Origin: DATLFA01 sp035525225
GTDB taxonomy: Bacteria > Actinomycetota > Acidimicrobiia > Acidimicrobiales > WLNW01
Length of the DNA: 64,000 bases
Assembly (NCBI GenBank): GCA_035525225.1
Contig: DATLFA010000015.1
Span: forward strand, 62,001 to 126,000
Direction: 5' to 3'
Below, piece after piece: positions 34,257 to 42,982 of the stretch. Each line of letters starts with the position of its first letter. Position 1 is the first letter of the stretch. Under the pieces are notes generated by a model that was not told where the DNA came from, did no database searches, and saw only the letters and a program-made list of their open reading frames with translations. A program made the position numbers and the translations under genes.

Positions 34257-35921
34257 ATGACACGCAGCGAGTACGACACCGTCGATCAGATGATCCGAGC
34301 GCATCAGCACTCCGATCGTGCGGGGATCCTGTTCGAAGACGAGTCGTACACCTGGCGCGAGTGCGTGCAAGCCGCGGCTTCGCGCGCGGCATTCGCGATC
34401 GACACCAAGCGCCCGGGCCCGTTTCACATCGGGTTCCTCTTCGAGAACATTCCCGGGCTGTGCCTGTGGTTGGCTGCCGGCGCGGTGAGCGGCGCCACGA
34501 TGGTTGGCATCAACCCGACACGACAGGGCGCCGAACTCGCGCGCGACATCACCTACACCGACTGTCAACTGATCGTCACCGAGCCACGGTTCGTCGAGAT
34601 GCTGCATGACCTCGACCTCGGCCTGCCGGACGATCGCATACTGGTCGTCGACACGCAGCAGTATGACGACACGCTGAGGCCGTATGCGCGAGCGAGCCTG
34701 CCTGCGGCACCCGTCGACCCGAACGTCACCGCGTTGTTGCTCTTCACCTCGGGCACATCGGGCGCGCCCAAGGCGGTGATCACGTCGCAAGGCAAATGGG
34801 CCCGCACCGGACGAACCATCTCGATGACCCAGAATCTCACCGAACAAGACGTCGGCTACATGGCCATGCCGATGTTCCACTCGAACGCGTTGTTCGCCGG
34901 CTTCAGCCCCGTCGTCTACGTGGGCGGCACACTCGCGCTACGGCGCCGATTTTCTGCATCGGGCTTCTTGCCCGACATTCGCAAGTTCAAGGCCACGTAC
35001 TTCAACTATGTCGGCAAGCCCCTCACCTACATCCTGGCCACCCCTCCATCGCCCGAGGACAAGGACCACACGCTGCGCAGTGTCTTCGGCAACGAGGGCG
35101 CGGAACGCGATCTGCGCCGGTTCAGCGATCGCTTCGGCGTCCCGGTTCAGGACAACTACGGTTCGACCGAATCCGGGGCGTCGGTGCAGCGCGTTCCCGA
35201 GCAACCCAAAGGTGCGCTCGGCCGCGGCCCCGAGGGCACGGTGGTGCTCGATCCCGAGACACTCGAAGAAAAGCCGCCGGCCGAGTTCGACGACAACGGC
35301 CGTCTACTCAACCCCGACGAGTGCATCGGCGAAATTGTCAACAAGAGCAACGCGACGAGCTTCGAGGGCTACTACAAGAACGAGGAGGCCAACGCGCAGC
35401 GCATCCGCAACGGGTGGTACTGGTCGGGCGACCTCGGCTACCGCGACAAGGACGGCTGGTTCTACTTCGCCGGGCGCGACTACGAGTGGCTGCGAGTCGA
35501 CGGCGAGAACTTCTCGGCGGCTCCGATCGAGCGGATCGTCGCCAGCTATCCGGGTGTCATCCTCGACGCCGTCTACGCGGTGCCCGACGAGGAGGTCGGC
35601 GATCAGGTGATGGTCGCGCTACAGGTCGAGGATCCGTCGGCCTTCGATCCCGGCGCGTTCGACGAGTTCCTCCGCAACCAGAGCGACCTGGGCACGAAGT
35701 GGTCGCCCCGTTACGTGCGTGTCGCGACCGAATTGCCGTTGACCGAGACGTCGAAGATCATCAAGCGACAGTTGCGGGCGCAGCGCTGGCAGTGCAGCGA
35801 TCCTGTCTATTTCCGTCCGAAGAGCGGCGAGCCGCTGCGCCGGATGACGCCCGACGACGTCGAGAGCATCCGCGCCGAGTTCGCCGCGCGCGATCGCCTC
35901 GGCGAACTCGACAAGGTGTGA
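34257..35921 (+). CDS. AMP-dependent acyl-CoA synthetase (FadD17-like)
   Basis: The 554-residue ANL ligase has motif A3 LLLFTSGTSGAPKAVI, A5 QDNYGSTESG, A7 YWSGDLGYRDKDGWFYFAGR and a C-terminal lysine motif TETSKIIKRQLRAQRW. The style, including the ending YFRPKSGEPLRRM, resembles long-chain and sterol-side-chain ligases of actinobacteria such as FadD17 (resemblance from memory). It forms a CoA thioester from a carboxylic acid. The ATG at 34257 follows the SMP-30 gene closely; an APC permease follows 34 bp downstream. The physiological acid is unknown. Confidence 0.9.
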   Translation: MTRSEYDTVDQMIRAHQHSDRAGILFEDESYTWRECVQAAASRAAFAIDTKRPGPFHIGFLFENIPGLCLWLAAGAVSGATMVGINPTRQGAELARDITYTDCQLIVTEPRFVEMLHDLDLGLPDDRILVVDTQQYDDTLRPYARASLPAAPVDPNVTALLLFTSGTSGAPKAVITSQGKWARTGRTISMTQNLTEQDVGYMAMPMFHSNALFAGFSPVVYVGGTLALRRRFSASGFLPDIRKFKATYFNYVGKPLTYILATPPSPEDKDHTLRSVFGNEGAERDLRRFSDRFGVPVQDNYGSTESGASVQRVPEQPKGALGRGPEGTVVLDPETLEEKPPAEFDDNGRLLNPDECIGEIVNKSNATSFEGYYKNEEANAQRIRNGWYWSGDLGYRDKDGWFYFAGRDYEWLRVDGENFSAAPIERIVASYPGVILDAVYAVPDEEVGDQVMVALQVEDPSAFDPGAFDEFLRNQSDLGTKWSPRYVRVATELPLTETSKIIKRQLRAQRWQCSDPVYFRPKSGEPLRRMTPDDVESIRAEFAARDRLGELDKV

Positions 35922-35955
35922 GCTCATAGACACCAGCGACGCGCGCGCGGCGCCG

Positions 35956-37212
35956 ATGTCCGATCCACCGACGCGTCTCGAGCGCCGCATCGGCACCGCC
36001 GACGCCATCGTCATCGGGCTCGGTTCGATGATCGGCGCCGGTGTGTTCGCCGCACTGGCACCGGCGGCGCAAAGCGCGGGAGGCGGTCTGCTCGTCGGGC
36101 TCGCAATCGCGGCAGCCGTCGCGTTCGCCAATGCGACATCGTCGGCCCAACTCGGCGCGATTCACCCTCAGGCGGGGGGCACCTACGTGTACGGGCGGGC
36201 ACGACTCGGGCCCGGGTGGGGGTTCGCCGCAGGATGGGGGTTCGTGGCGGGCAAGACCGCGAGTTGTGCGGCGATGGCCCTGACGTTCGGGGCGTACGCC
36301 TGGCCGCAGCATCCGCGGGTGATGGCCGCGCTGGCGGTGGCAGCGTTGGTCGCGGTGAATCTGGCGGGGGTCACGAAGACGGTGTGGCTGACACGGCTCA
36401 TCGTGGCGATCGTGCTGTGTGTGCTCACCATCGTCGTGATCGCCGGATTCACCGGCGGCACCGCCGACATCGATCGCGTGAGCCTCTCGGGGGCGTCGCC
36501 GTACGACTGCCTGCGCGCCGGCGCATTGTTGTTCTTCGCCTTCGCGGGCTACGCGCGGCTCGCCACGCTCGGCGAAGAAGTGCGTGATCCGGCACGGACG
36601 ATCCCACGAGCCATCCCGGCGGCCCTCGGCATCACGTTGCTGGTCTACGCGTTAGTTGCCCTCTCGGCGCTCGTTGCCGTCGGGCCCGACGCTCTGGCCG
36701 CGAGCGACGCACCGCTCGCGAGGGTCGTCGACGCGGGCTCCTGGCACGACTTCGTACCGCTCGTGCGCTTCGGCGCGGCCACCGCGTCGCTGGGTGTCCT
36801 GCTCTCCTTGCTCGCGGGGGTGAGCCGGACGATCTTCGCGATGGCAGGCGAACGTGACCTTCCTCGGGTGTTCGCGCACGTCCAGCGCCGAACGAAAGTG
36901 CCCGACCTCGCCGAGACCGCAGTCGGGTGCATCGTGCTCGTGGCCGTGCTCACCAGTGACATTCGCGATGCAATCGGGTTCTCGAGTTTCTGCGTCCTCG
37001 GTTACTACGCGATCACCAACGCGGCTGCGTTGCGCTTGCCGCGCGAACAGCGCCGCTGGCCCGCCGCATTCGCCGCCTTCGGCCTCGCCGGGTGCGTGGT
37101 CCTCGCGGTGACACTCCCCACGGTGTCGATCGTCGGCGGCATCGCGGCCATCGGCGTCGGGTTGGTCGGGCGTTACGCCGTGGCGCAGTTCAAGCCGGTC
37201 GATCGCTCGTAG
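35956..37212 (+). CDS. APC-superfamily amino acid permease
   Basis: The 418-residue integral membrane protein has about 12 hydrophobic helices. The unwound helix-1 motif GLGSMIGAGVF (residues 21-31) is typical of the APC superfamily substrate site, as is FFAFAGYARLATLGEEVRDP in the helix-6 region. It probably imports amino acids or related amines by proton coupling. The substrate is not readable. The 3' end overlaps the convergent acyl-CoA dehydrogenase gene by 23 bp. Confidence 0.9.
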   Translation: MSDPPTRLERRIGTADAIVIGLGSMIGAGVFAALAPAAQSAGGGLLVGLAIAAAVAFANATSSAQLGAIHPQAGGTYVYGRARLGPGWGFAAGWGFVAGKTASCAAMALTFGAYAWPQHPRVMAALAVAALVAVNLAGVTKTVWLTRLIVAIVLCVLTIVVIAGFTGGTADIDRVSLSGASPYDCLRAGALLFFAFAGYARLATLGEEVRDPARTIPRAIPAALGITLLVYALVALSALVAVGPDALAASDAPLARVVDAGSWHDFVPLVRFGAATASLGVLLSLLAGVSRTIFAMAGERDLPRVFAHVQRRTKVPDLAETAVGCIVLVAVLTSDIRDAIGFSSFCVLGYYAITNAAALRLPREQRRWPAAFAAFGLAGCVVLAVTLPTVSIVGGIAAIGVGLVGRYAVAQFKPVDRS

Positions 37213-38329
37213 CCGACCCGGCGATGGAACGGCCGAGGCGAGCCAGGTGTTGCGGCGCGCTACCGAAGGTGTTCTCGAGTTGCTTCACCCAGAGGAAGTA
37301 CCGGTGCACGGGATAGTCGATGTCGGCGCCCATCCCCCCGTGTAGGTGCTGCGTCGCGTGGACGACGCGCTGTCCACCCTCGGCGGCCCAGTACTTGGCG
37401 ATGTCGATCTCGTCGCGCGCGGGCAAGCCGACACTCAGTCGCCACGCGGCCTGCCACATCGTCACCCTCATGCAGTCGATGTCGATGTAGGCATCGGCCG
37501 CGCGAATCGCCACGCCCTGGTTCGTCGACAACGGTCGCCCGAACTGCTCGCGTTCGGAGGTGTACTTCGCCGTGAGCGCCAGCGCCTGTTCGCAGCATCC
37601 CAATGCGACCGCGGCACCGGCGACGTCGGCGCGATCGATCGACCACGAGACGACGCCGGCACCGTCACCGACGCCACCGAGCACGTCGGCATCGCTGACG
37701 AACACCTGCGACAACTCGAGCGAGCACTGCACGTCGCGCGCCGTGGTCTCATATCGGGTGAGCCCGACGCCCTCTGCCTTCGGATCGACGATGAAGATGG
37801 TAAGTCCCCTATCGGTGGTCGCGGGCACGAGGACCGCATTCGCGACATGCGCCGCGGGCACGGCGATCTTCGTGCCCGACAGACTCCAGCCGCCGGCCAC
37901 CGGCACGGCGGCAACCGACGAACGCAACACGTTGTTGGCACCACGCTCGGCGTATGCGCCGGTGAGCACGGTATGTCCTCGCACCACCGCGGGCAGCCAT
38001 CGGTCCTTCTGCGCGGGCGTACCGTATTCGGCGATCGCGAGCGCGCCCAGCACCAGCGTCGGCATCAGCGGGACCGGCGCGACGAAATGCCCCTGTTGTT
38101 CGAGCACGAAGGTCAGTTCGAGCACGGTGAAACCCAAGCCGCCGAACTCTTCGGGGATGGCGACCCCCAGGAGTTGTGCATCAGCCAACGCTGACCACAG
38201 TTCGTGGTCGACGCGGTGGTCGGTGCGCCTCTCGATCTCGACGATGCGTTCGGTCGTCGCCTTGTCGGCGAAGATCTGCGCGGCCAGGTCGCGCAGCGCC
38301 TGCTGCTCTTCGGTGAGGAGGAAGTCCAT
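37190..38329 (-). CDS. Acyl-CoA dehydrogenase (small-subunit-like)
   Basis: The 379-residue flavoprotein has the acyl-CoA dehydrogenase fold: LTEEQQALRDLAAQIF at the N-terminus, PEEFGGLGFTVLELTFVLEQ, SEREQFGRPLSTNQGVAIR and a C-terminal HGGMGADIDYPVHRYFLW. The middle domain is weakly conserved and the usual TEP substrate/FAD block is altered (GAYAERGANN). Such members typically pair with a second subunit to form heterotetramers on sterol or bulky acyl-CoAs. The partner is probably the gene starting 14 bp upstream (38343-39521). It overlaps the permease 3' end. Confidence 0.88.
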   Translation of the reverse strand: MDFLLTEEQQALRDLAAQIFADKATTERIVEIERRTDHRVDHELWSALADAQLLGVAIPEEFGGLGFTVLELTFVLEQQGHFVAPVPLMPTLVLGALAIAEYGTPAQKDRWLPAVVRGHTVLTGAYAERGANNVLRSSVAAVPVAGGWSLSGTKIAVPAAHVANAVLVPATTDRGLTIFIVDPKAEGVGLTRYETTARDVQCSLELSQVFVSDADVLGGVGDGAGVVSWSIDRADVAGAAVALGCCEQALALTAKYTSEREQFGRPLSTNQGVAIRAADAYIDIDCMRVTMWQAAWRLSVGLPARDEIDIAKYWAAEGGQRVVHATQHLHGGMGADIDYPVHRYFLWVKQLENTFGSAPQHLARLGRSIAGSATSDRPA

Positions 38330-38342
38330 CGTCGATCCTCCG

Positions 38343-39521
38343 TCAGCGCGAGACGCGCGTCATGCCGAGACCCACCCACGCGACGATCTCACGTTGCACC
38401 TCGTTGACGCCCCCACCGAAGGTGTTGATCTGCGCGGTGCGACCCATCGCTTCGACCTCGCCGTCGATCGGTGCCGGCCCCTTGCCGCTGCGCAGGTGCG
38501 CTTCGGGGCCGAGGATGTTGAGCAACCGGTGGTACACGTCCGCGGTCGCCTCGGTGCCGAACACTTTGACCGATGACGACGTCTGCGGCTTGAGCTGCCC
38601 CCGGCCGACGTCGAGTGTCATCCGCCAGTTCAACAGGTACATCGCTTCGAGCTTGGCCCGACACGTCGCCAGCTCTGCCTGCACCCACGGGAGGTCGATC
38701 ATCAGCGCGTCCTCGCCCGAGTCGGTGGTGGCCGCCCATTCGACGACCGCGTCGTAGAGCTCGAACGCGCGGGCGCTCAGCGCGGCCAGCCCGACGCGCT
38801 CGTGGTTGAGCTGCGTGGTGATCAACTTCCAGCCACCGTTCTCGTCGCCGACGAGATTGCCCACCGGCACGCGCACCTCGTCGTAGTAGGTGGATGTGGT
38901 GGTCGGGTTGCCCACGGTAGTGATGGGCGTCGAGCTGAACCCGGGCGAAGCGGTGGGCACGATGATGATCGAGATGCCGCGGTGCTTCTTCACATCAGGG
39001 TTCGTGCGACAGGCCAGCCACACGTAATCCGCGCCGTCCGCGCCCGACGTGAAGATCTTCTGCCCGTTGATGACCCACTGTTCGCCGTCTCGCACCGCTC
39101 GTGTCGACAGCGAGGCGAGATCTGTTCCAGCAGACGGCTCGCTGTAGCCGATCGCGAAGACGATCTCCCCCGCGAGAATCCGGGGAAGGTACGACTGCTT
39201 CTGCTCGTCGGTGCCGTACTCGATCAGGGTCGGCCCGACGGTATTCAGGGTTACGAAAGGCAGTGGCGCCTGCGCGCGCTGGGCTTCGTCGAAGAAGATG
39301 AACTGGTCGGTGGCCGGACGTCCCTGCCCGCCGTATTCCTTCGGCCAGCCGATGCCGAGCATGCCGTCGGTACCCATCTGGCGCAGCACGCGTCGCCTCG
39401 CGGGGCCCGACTCACCGTCGTCGCGTAACGCGCGGATCACCTCGGGGGTCATAAGTGCGCGGAAGTAGTCGCGCAACGTCGTTCGCAGCGCGCGCTGCTC
39501 GGTCGTCTCTTGGAGGTACAT
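38343..39521 (-). CDS. Acyl-CoA dehydrogenase (large-subunit-like)
   Basis: The 392-residue protein has the standard features: PKEYGGQGRPATDQFIFFDE, the flavin/substrate block IGYSEPSAGTDLASL, NGQKIFTSGADGADYVWLAC, and a C-terminal region INTFGGGVNEVQREIVAWVGLG. It oxidises acyl-CoA to enoyl-CoA, and with the shorter neighbour at 37190 it probably forms a heteromeric enzyme like the FadE pairs of sterol degraders. ATG 39521 gives the family N-terminus (MYLQETTEQRALR). It is divergent from the SDR gene at 39602 with an 80-bp gap that should hold both promoters. Confidence 0.9.
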   Translation of the reverse strand: MYLQETTEQRALRTTLRDYFRALMTPEVIRALRDDGESGPARRRVLRQMGTDGMLGIGWPKEYGGQGRPATDQFIFFDEAQRAQAPLPFVTLNTVGPTLIEYGTDEQKQSYLPRILAGEIVFAIGYSEPSAGTDLASLSTRAVRDGEQWVINGQKIFTSGADGADYVWLACRTNPDVKKHRGISIIIVPTASPGFSSTPITTVGNPTTTSTYYDEVRVPVGNLVGDENGGWKLITTQLNHERVGLAALSARAFELYDAVVEWAATTDSGEDALMIDLPWVQAELATCRAKLEAMYLLNWRMTLDVGRGQLKPQTSSSVKVFGTEATADVYHRLLNILGPEAHLRSGKGPAPIDGEVEAMGRTAQINTFGGGVNEVQREIVAWVGLGMTRVSR

Positions 39522-39601
39522 CGGGGCCTCGGATCGCACACTCGACGCTGCGCGCACCGTACCCTCGACGAAGCGAGCCGCCAACTTCACAGGAATCACA
39601 C

Positions 39602-40456
39602 ATGCACGGAAAGACGGTGGTGATCACCGGCGCGAACGGCGGCATCGGCAAGGAGACAGCGATCGCGCTGGCTCGTCAAGGCGCTCGGGTGATCATCGCG
39701 GTACGAGATCCGGTGAGGGGAGCCTCGGCCGTCACCGACATCATCGGCCGCAGCGGTTCCACCAATGTCGAGCAACTCGCACTCGATCTCGCGTCGATCG
39801 CATCGATTCGCGCCTTCGCCACCACACTCGCGACGAAGACCGACCAGCTGTCGGTCCTGATCAACAACGCCGGTGTCATTCTGCGGCGACGCCAGACGAC
39901 CGCCGACGGCTTCGAGATGACCTTCGGCGTGAACCATCTCGGCCACTTCCTGCTCACCGAGCTACTCCACGACCTTCTCGAGCGAGGCGCACCGTCGAGG
40001 ATCGTCGTCGTGGCATCGGATGCCTACAAAGGCGCACGGCGGGGGCTCGACTTCGACGATCTCAATCTCGAGCACAGCCGCTACGGCCCGTTCAGGGCCT
40101 ACTGTCGCTCGAAGCTCGCCAACATCTTGTTCACTCGTGAACTCGCTCGCCGCCTCGACGGCTCGGGCGTCACCGCCAATGCGGTCCATCCCGGCGTTGT
40201 CGCCACCCGCCTCGCCAGCGACGGCGACACGGGCAGACTCGGCGATCTGGCGATGACCCTCGCCCGGCCGTTCTTCAAGACGCCCGAGCAAGGGGCGCGG
40301 ACATCGATCTACGTCGCGTCCGCGCCCGAGCTCGAATCGATCACCGGAGCGTACTTCGCAGAATCCCTGCCCATGCCCACCAAGAAGCAGGCGATCGACA
40401 TGGTCGCCGCCCGTCGCTTGTGGGACGCCAGCAAGGAACTACTGCGCGACCGGTGA
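39602..40456 (+). CDS. Short-chain dehydrogenase (retinol-dehydrogenase-like)
   Basis: The 284-residue enzyme has the cofactor motif TGANGGIGKETA (residues 9-20), the NNAG element in VLINNAGV, and the catalytic Tyr-x3-Lys in YCRSK preceded by a Ser in VVVASDAYKG. The pattern FGVNHLGHFLLTELL matches the WWOX/retinol-dehydrogenase-like classical SDR branch. It reduces or oxidises a lipid-type alcohol or ketone with NAD(P). It ends 1 bp before the convergent PII gene. Confidence 0.9.
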   Translation: MHGKTVVITGANGGIGKETAIALARQGARVIIAVRDPVRGASAVTDIIGRSGSTNVEQLALDLASIASIRAFATTLATKTDQLSVLINNAGVILRRRQTTADGFEMTFGVNHLGHFLLTELLHDLLERGAPSRIVVVASDAYKGARRGLDFDDLNLEHSRYGPFRAYCRSKLANILFTRELARRLDGSGVTANAVHPGVVATRLASDGDTGRLGDLAMTLARPFFKTPEQGARTSIYVASAPELESITGAYFAESLPMPTKKQAIDMVAARRLWDASKELLRDR

Positions 40457-40457
40457 A

Positions 40458-40796
40458 TCAGACGGCGTCGGCGCCGCGCTCGCCGGTGCGAATGCGGGCG
40501 ATGGTTTCGACCGGAGTGACCCAGATCTTGCCGTCACCGATCTTGTCGGTGCGGGCACCGGTTTCGATCGCCGAGATGGCGGCGCTGACGATGTCGTCGT
40601 TGACGACCACTTCGATCTTGCTCTTCGGCGTGAAGAGGACCTTGTACTCGGTGCCGCGATAGGTCTCGCTGTGGCCGCCCTGGCGGCCGAAACCCTGTAC
40701 TTCGGACACGGTCATGCCGGTCACGCCGACAGCGGCCAGCGCGTCTTTCACGTCATCGAGCTTGAACGGTTTGATCACTGCGGTGATGAGCTTCAT
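40458..40796 (-). CDS. glnB: Nitrogen regulatory protein PII
   Basis: The 112-residue protein is a canonical PII. The N-terminus MKLITAVIKPFKLDDVKDAL, the T-loop with Tyr51 in YRGTEYKVLF, the B-loop region TGARTDKIGDGKIWV and the C-loop VETIARIRTGERG are all present. PII binds ATP/ADP and 2-oxoglutarate and controls ammonium transporters and enzymes. Tyr51 is the residue that can be uridylylated or adenylylated. An AGGAG site lies 5 bases upstream of the start. There is no amtB or glnD here; the upstream divergent gene is a GntR regulator. Confidence 0.95.
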   Translation of the reverse strand: MKLITAVIKPFKLDDVKDALAAVGVTGMTVSEVQGFGRQGGHSETYRGTEYKVLFTPKSKIEVVVNDDIVSAAISAIETGARTDKIGDGKIWVTPVETIARIRTGERGADAV

Positions 40797-40888
40797 GTTG
40801 TCTCCTGGGAGTGGCTACTTCGTTGTTGCAATACAGAACCCTATCAGCGGCTGATTGAATGAGCATCAACTGCGCAAATACACGCTGC

Positions 40889-40918
40889 ATTGTGCTTTGT
40901 ACCACTACAATAAACAAT
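40889..40918. promoter_or_regulatory. Nested 30-bp palindrome, candidate GntR operator
   Basis: ATTGT-N3-TTGTA-N4-TACAA-N3-ACAAT is symmetric about one centre between 40903 and 40904, with 10 of 15 base pairs matched. It is AT-rich in a GC-rich neighbourhood and lies between the PII gene and the divergent GntR-type gene. A TACAAT within it (40906-40911) can serve as a -10 element seven bases before ATG 40919. This is the likely binding site of the adjacent regulator; binding is inferred. Confidence 0.6.
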
Positions 40919-41002
40919 ATGGTCAGAATGTCGTCACTTACGAACCCCGCCGCAGGCCCTGCCGTCGTCGCGTTCGTCGATTCTCGGGGCCGGTCGAGGC
41001 GA

Positions 41003-41395
41003 ATGATCATCCGCCTCGACCTCGCCAGCCACATTCCTCCGTACGAACAACTTCGAGCACAGCTCGCCGTCATGATCACCGCGGGGTTGCTCGAACCCGC
41101 GACGCGCCTCCCGACCGTGCGCGACATGGCAGAGGTCCTCTCGGTCTCGCCCGGCACGGTCGCGCGCGCGTATCGAGAGCTGGCGGCCGACGAACTGGTC
41201 ACCGGGCAAGGACGCAATGGCACCGTCGTGGTCGACGAACCACCCGGATCCGAACCAGTGATCGAGCGCGCCACCCGGCTCGCGGCAGCGGCGAACACGT
41301 TCGCTCTTGCGGTGCGTCAACTCGGCATTAGAAAGGCGGCGGCGATCGATGCCGCGCAGCGCGCACTCGACGACCTAGAGCAACGGGAGACATGA
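41003..41395 (+). CDS. GntR-family regulator, YtrA subfamily
   Basis: The 130-residue protein has a GntR winged-helix domain: PPYEQLRAQLAVMITAGLLE, RLPTVRDMAEVLSVSPGTVARAYREL, and the wing LVTGQGRNGTVVV. Only a short helical tail follows, as in YtrA-type regulators that lack a large effector domain. The start MIIRLDLASHIPPYEQ at 41003 is the family N-terminus. An in-frame ATG at 40919 adds 28 unusual residues, but a TACAAT box seven bases upstream of it could make a leaderless start, so it is not excluded. The nitroreductase follows after 1 bp, and a palindrome upstream suggests autoregulation. Confidence 0.86.
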   Translation: MIIRLDLASHIPPYEQLRAQLAVMITAGLLEPATRLPTVRDMAEVLSVSPGTVARAYRELAADELVTGQGRNGTVVVDEPPGSEPVIERATRLAAAANTFALAVRQLGIRKAAAIDAAQRALDDLEQRET

Positions 41396-41396
41396 A

Positions 41397-42050
41397 ATGA
41401 ACCTCAACCTTTCGGCCGACGAAGTGCTCACGACCACGCGTGCCGTGCGCAAGCGGCTCGATCTCGATCGCCGCGTCGATGCCGCGGACATCCGCGAGTG
41501 CCTCGACATCGCGCTGCAGGCACCGACCGGCTCGAATCGACAGGTCTGGCATTTCGTGGTCGTCACCGATCCGGCGACGATTTCGCGGCTCGGCGAGATC
41601 TATCGGCGTGCGATGGCCCTCGCCAAGCAACAAGTGAGTGTGCTCGGTCGCATCGAGCCGAGCGATCCGAGTTTCTACGAAGCACAAACCGCGCGCGTCA
41701 TGGATTCGGCGGGATATCTCGGCGAGATCATCGATCGGGTGCCGGGCATGTTGATCCCGTGCGTCGAGGGCGACTTCGCCGAACTCTCCGGTTCACCGCT
41801 GTTCAGTCTGGCGGGTTCGGTCATTCAGGCGGCGTGGAGTTTCATGCTGGCCGCGCGCAATCGGGGTATCGGCACCGTGTGGACGACAGTGCACCTCGCG
41901 CTCGAAGGAGAGATCGCCGAAGTACTCGGCATTCCGTACCCGTCCGTTTCACAAGTAGCGCTGATCCCGTTCGGCTACACGGTCGGCATCGACTTCAAGC
42001 AAGCGAAACGCGAACCACTCGACCGAGTCCTGCACTGGGACAACTGGTAG
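41397..42050 (+). CDS. Nitroreductase-family protein
   Basis: The 217-residue flavoprotein has the nitroreductase fold: TRAVRKRLDLDRRV with the FMN-phosphate Arg motif, ALQAPTGSNRQVWHFVVV, and WSFMLAARNRGIGTVWTT near the C-terminus. These enzymes reduce nitro groups, enones or other electron-poor compounds with NAD(P)H. It is co-transcribed with the YtrA-type regulator (one base between stop and ATG), so expression probably responds to that regulator's ligand. A strong hairpin terminator follows. Confidence 0.9.
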   Translation: MNLNLSADEVLTTTRAVRKRLDLDRRVDAADIRECLDIALQAPTGSNRQVWHFVVVTDPATISRLGEIYRRAMALAKQQVSVLGRIEPSDPSFYEAQTARVMDSAGYLGEIIDRVPGMLIPCVEGDFAELSGSPLFSLAGSVIQAAWSFMLAARNRGIGTVWTTVHLALEGEIAEVLGIPYPSVSQVALIPFGYTVGIDFKQAKREPLDRVLHWDNW

Positions 42051-42078
42051 CGCTCAGTCCCCACACCGCGCTGTTCTG

Positions 42079-42115
42079 GCAGCACAACGTCGACCTGTGG
42101 TCGACGTTGTGCTGC
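42079..42115. terminator. Bidirectional terminator hairpin, 16-bp perfect stem
   Basis: A perfect 16-bp inverted repeat (GCAGCACAACGTCGAC and its complement) flanks the five-base loop ctgtg. It lies between the convergent nitroreductase (ends 42050) and aquaporin (ends 42161) genes. There is no U-run after either arm, so it would act as a strong rho-independent-like or mRNA-stabilising structure of the kind common in high-GC actinobacteria. Confidence 0.75.
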
Positions 42116-42160
42116 GAGAACGATCGAGAGGAACGATGGTGAGCGGGGCTGCGAACGGCG

Positions 42161-42952
42161 TCAGCTGAGTTCGTCGCCCACTTTGTCGAGGGCGCCTTCG
42201 ACCGAATCGGCGACTTTGGTCATCTGGTCGCGCGCGGCGACGAGCGCATCGTTGTCGAGCAGCGTGTCCTCGAGGCGAGCGTCGTCAACCGCGAGCCACA
42301 CCAACACACCGACGACACCGCCGACGAGCGGGAACAGAATGAAGGCCCAGATCTGCTCGAGGGCGTCGCCCCGTTGGAAGACCGCGGTCGCAAGGCTGCG
42401 CACGGGGTTGACCGACGTGTTGTCGACCGGGATCGTGATCAAGTGGATGAGCGTCAGCGTGAGGCCGACCACGAGGCCACCCTGTGACGCAGTGAACTTG
42501 CGGGTCGTCGTCGACAACACCACGAACACCAGCAGTGCGGTGAAGACGATCTCGACCACGATCATGGAGCCCACGGGGTAGAAGCCGTTCTTGGCCCCCC
42601 ACGCGTTGCCGGCAAAGTTGTCCTTGGAGCTGAAGCCGTCGATGCCGTTCGCGATCGCGAAGATCACTGCGGCACCGGCGAACGCACCGACGATCTGGCC
42701 GATGATGTACGCGGGAACATTCCGCGACTGGACCTTGCGGGTGATCCACATCGCCAACGTCACCGCGGGGTTGATGTGACATCCCGAGATCGGGCCGATC
42801 GTGTATGCCGCGATGAGCAGGGACAGGCCAAACGCAGCAGCGACGCCGGCGACACCGATCTTGTCGGCCGCGAGAATCGCACTGCCCGGTCCTCCCAGTA
42901 TAAGGATCATGGTTCCGACCATCTCGGCAACGAGAATCTTCACGTCACGCAT
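42161..42952 (-). CDS. Aquaporin/glycerol-facilitator-family channel (NPA/NPV)
   Basis: The 263-residue membrane protein has six hydrophobic helices and two half-helices. The first pore motif is SGCHINPAVTLAMW. The second reads TSVNPVRSLATAVF, with NPV in place of the usual NPA but with the selectivity-filter Arg retained. The Cys/His before the first motif resembles AqpZ-type water channels. The C-terminal 40 residues form an extra charged tail (DARLEDTLLDNDALV onward). ATG 42952 is preferred: GAGAGG lies 6 bases upstream, and the frame to 42982 adds an unconvincing extension. Confidence 0.88.
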   Translation of the reverse strand: MRDVKILVAEMVGTMILILGGPGSAILAADKIGVAGVAAAFGLSLLIAAYTIGPISGCHINPAVTLAMWITRKVQSRNVPAYIIGQIVGAFAGAAVIFAIANGIDGFSSKDNFAGNAWGAKNGFYPVGSMIVVEIVFTALLVFVVLSTTTRKFTASQGGLVVGLTLTLIHLITIPVDNTSVNPVRSLATAVFQRGDALEQIWAFILFPLVGGVVGVLVWLAVDDARLEDTLLDNDALVAARDQMTKVADSVEGALDKVGDELS

Positions 42953-42982
42953 GCGATGCCTCTCTCTATCCGGTGAGTGCAC

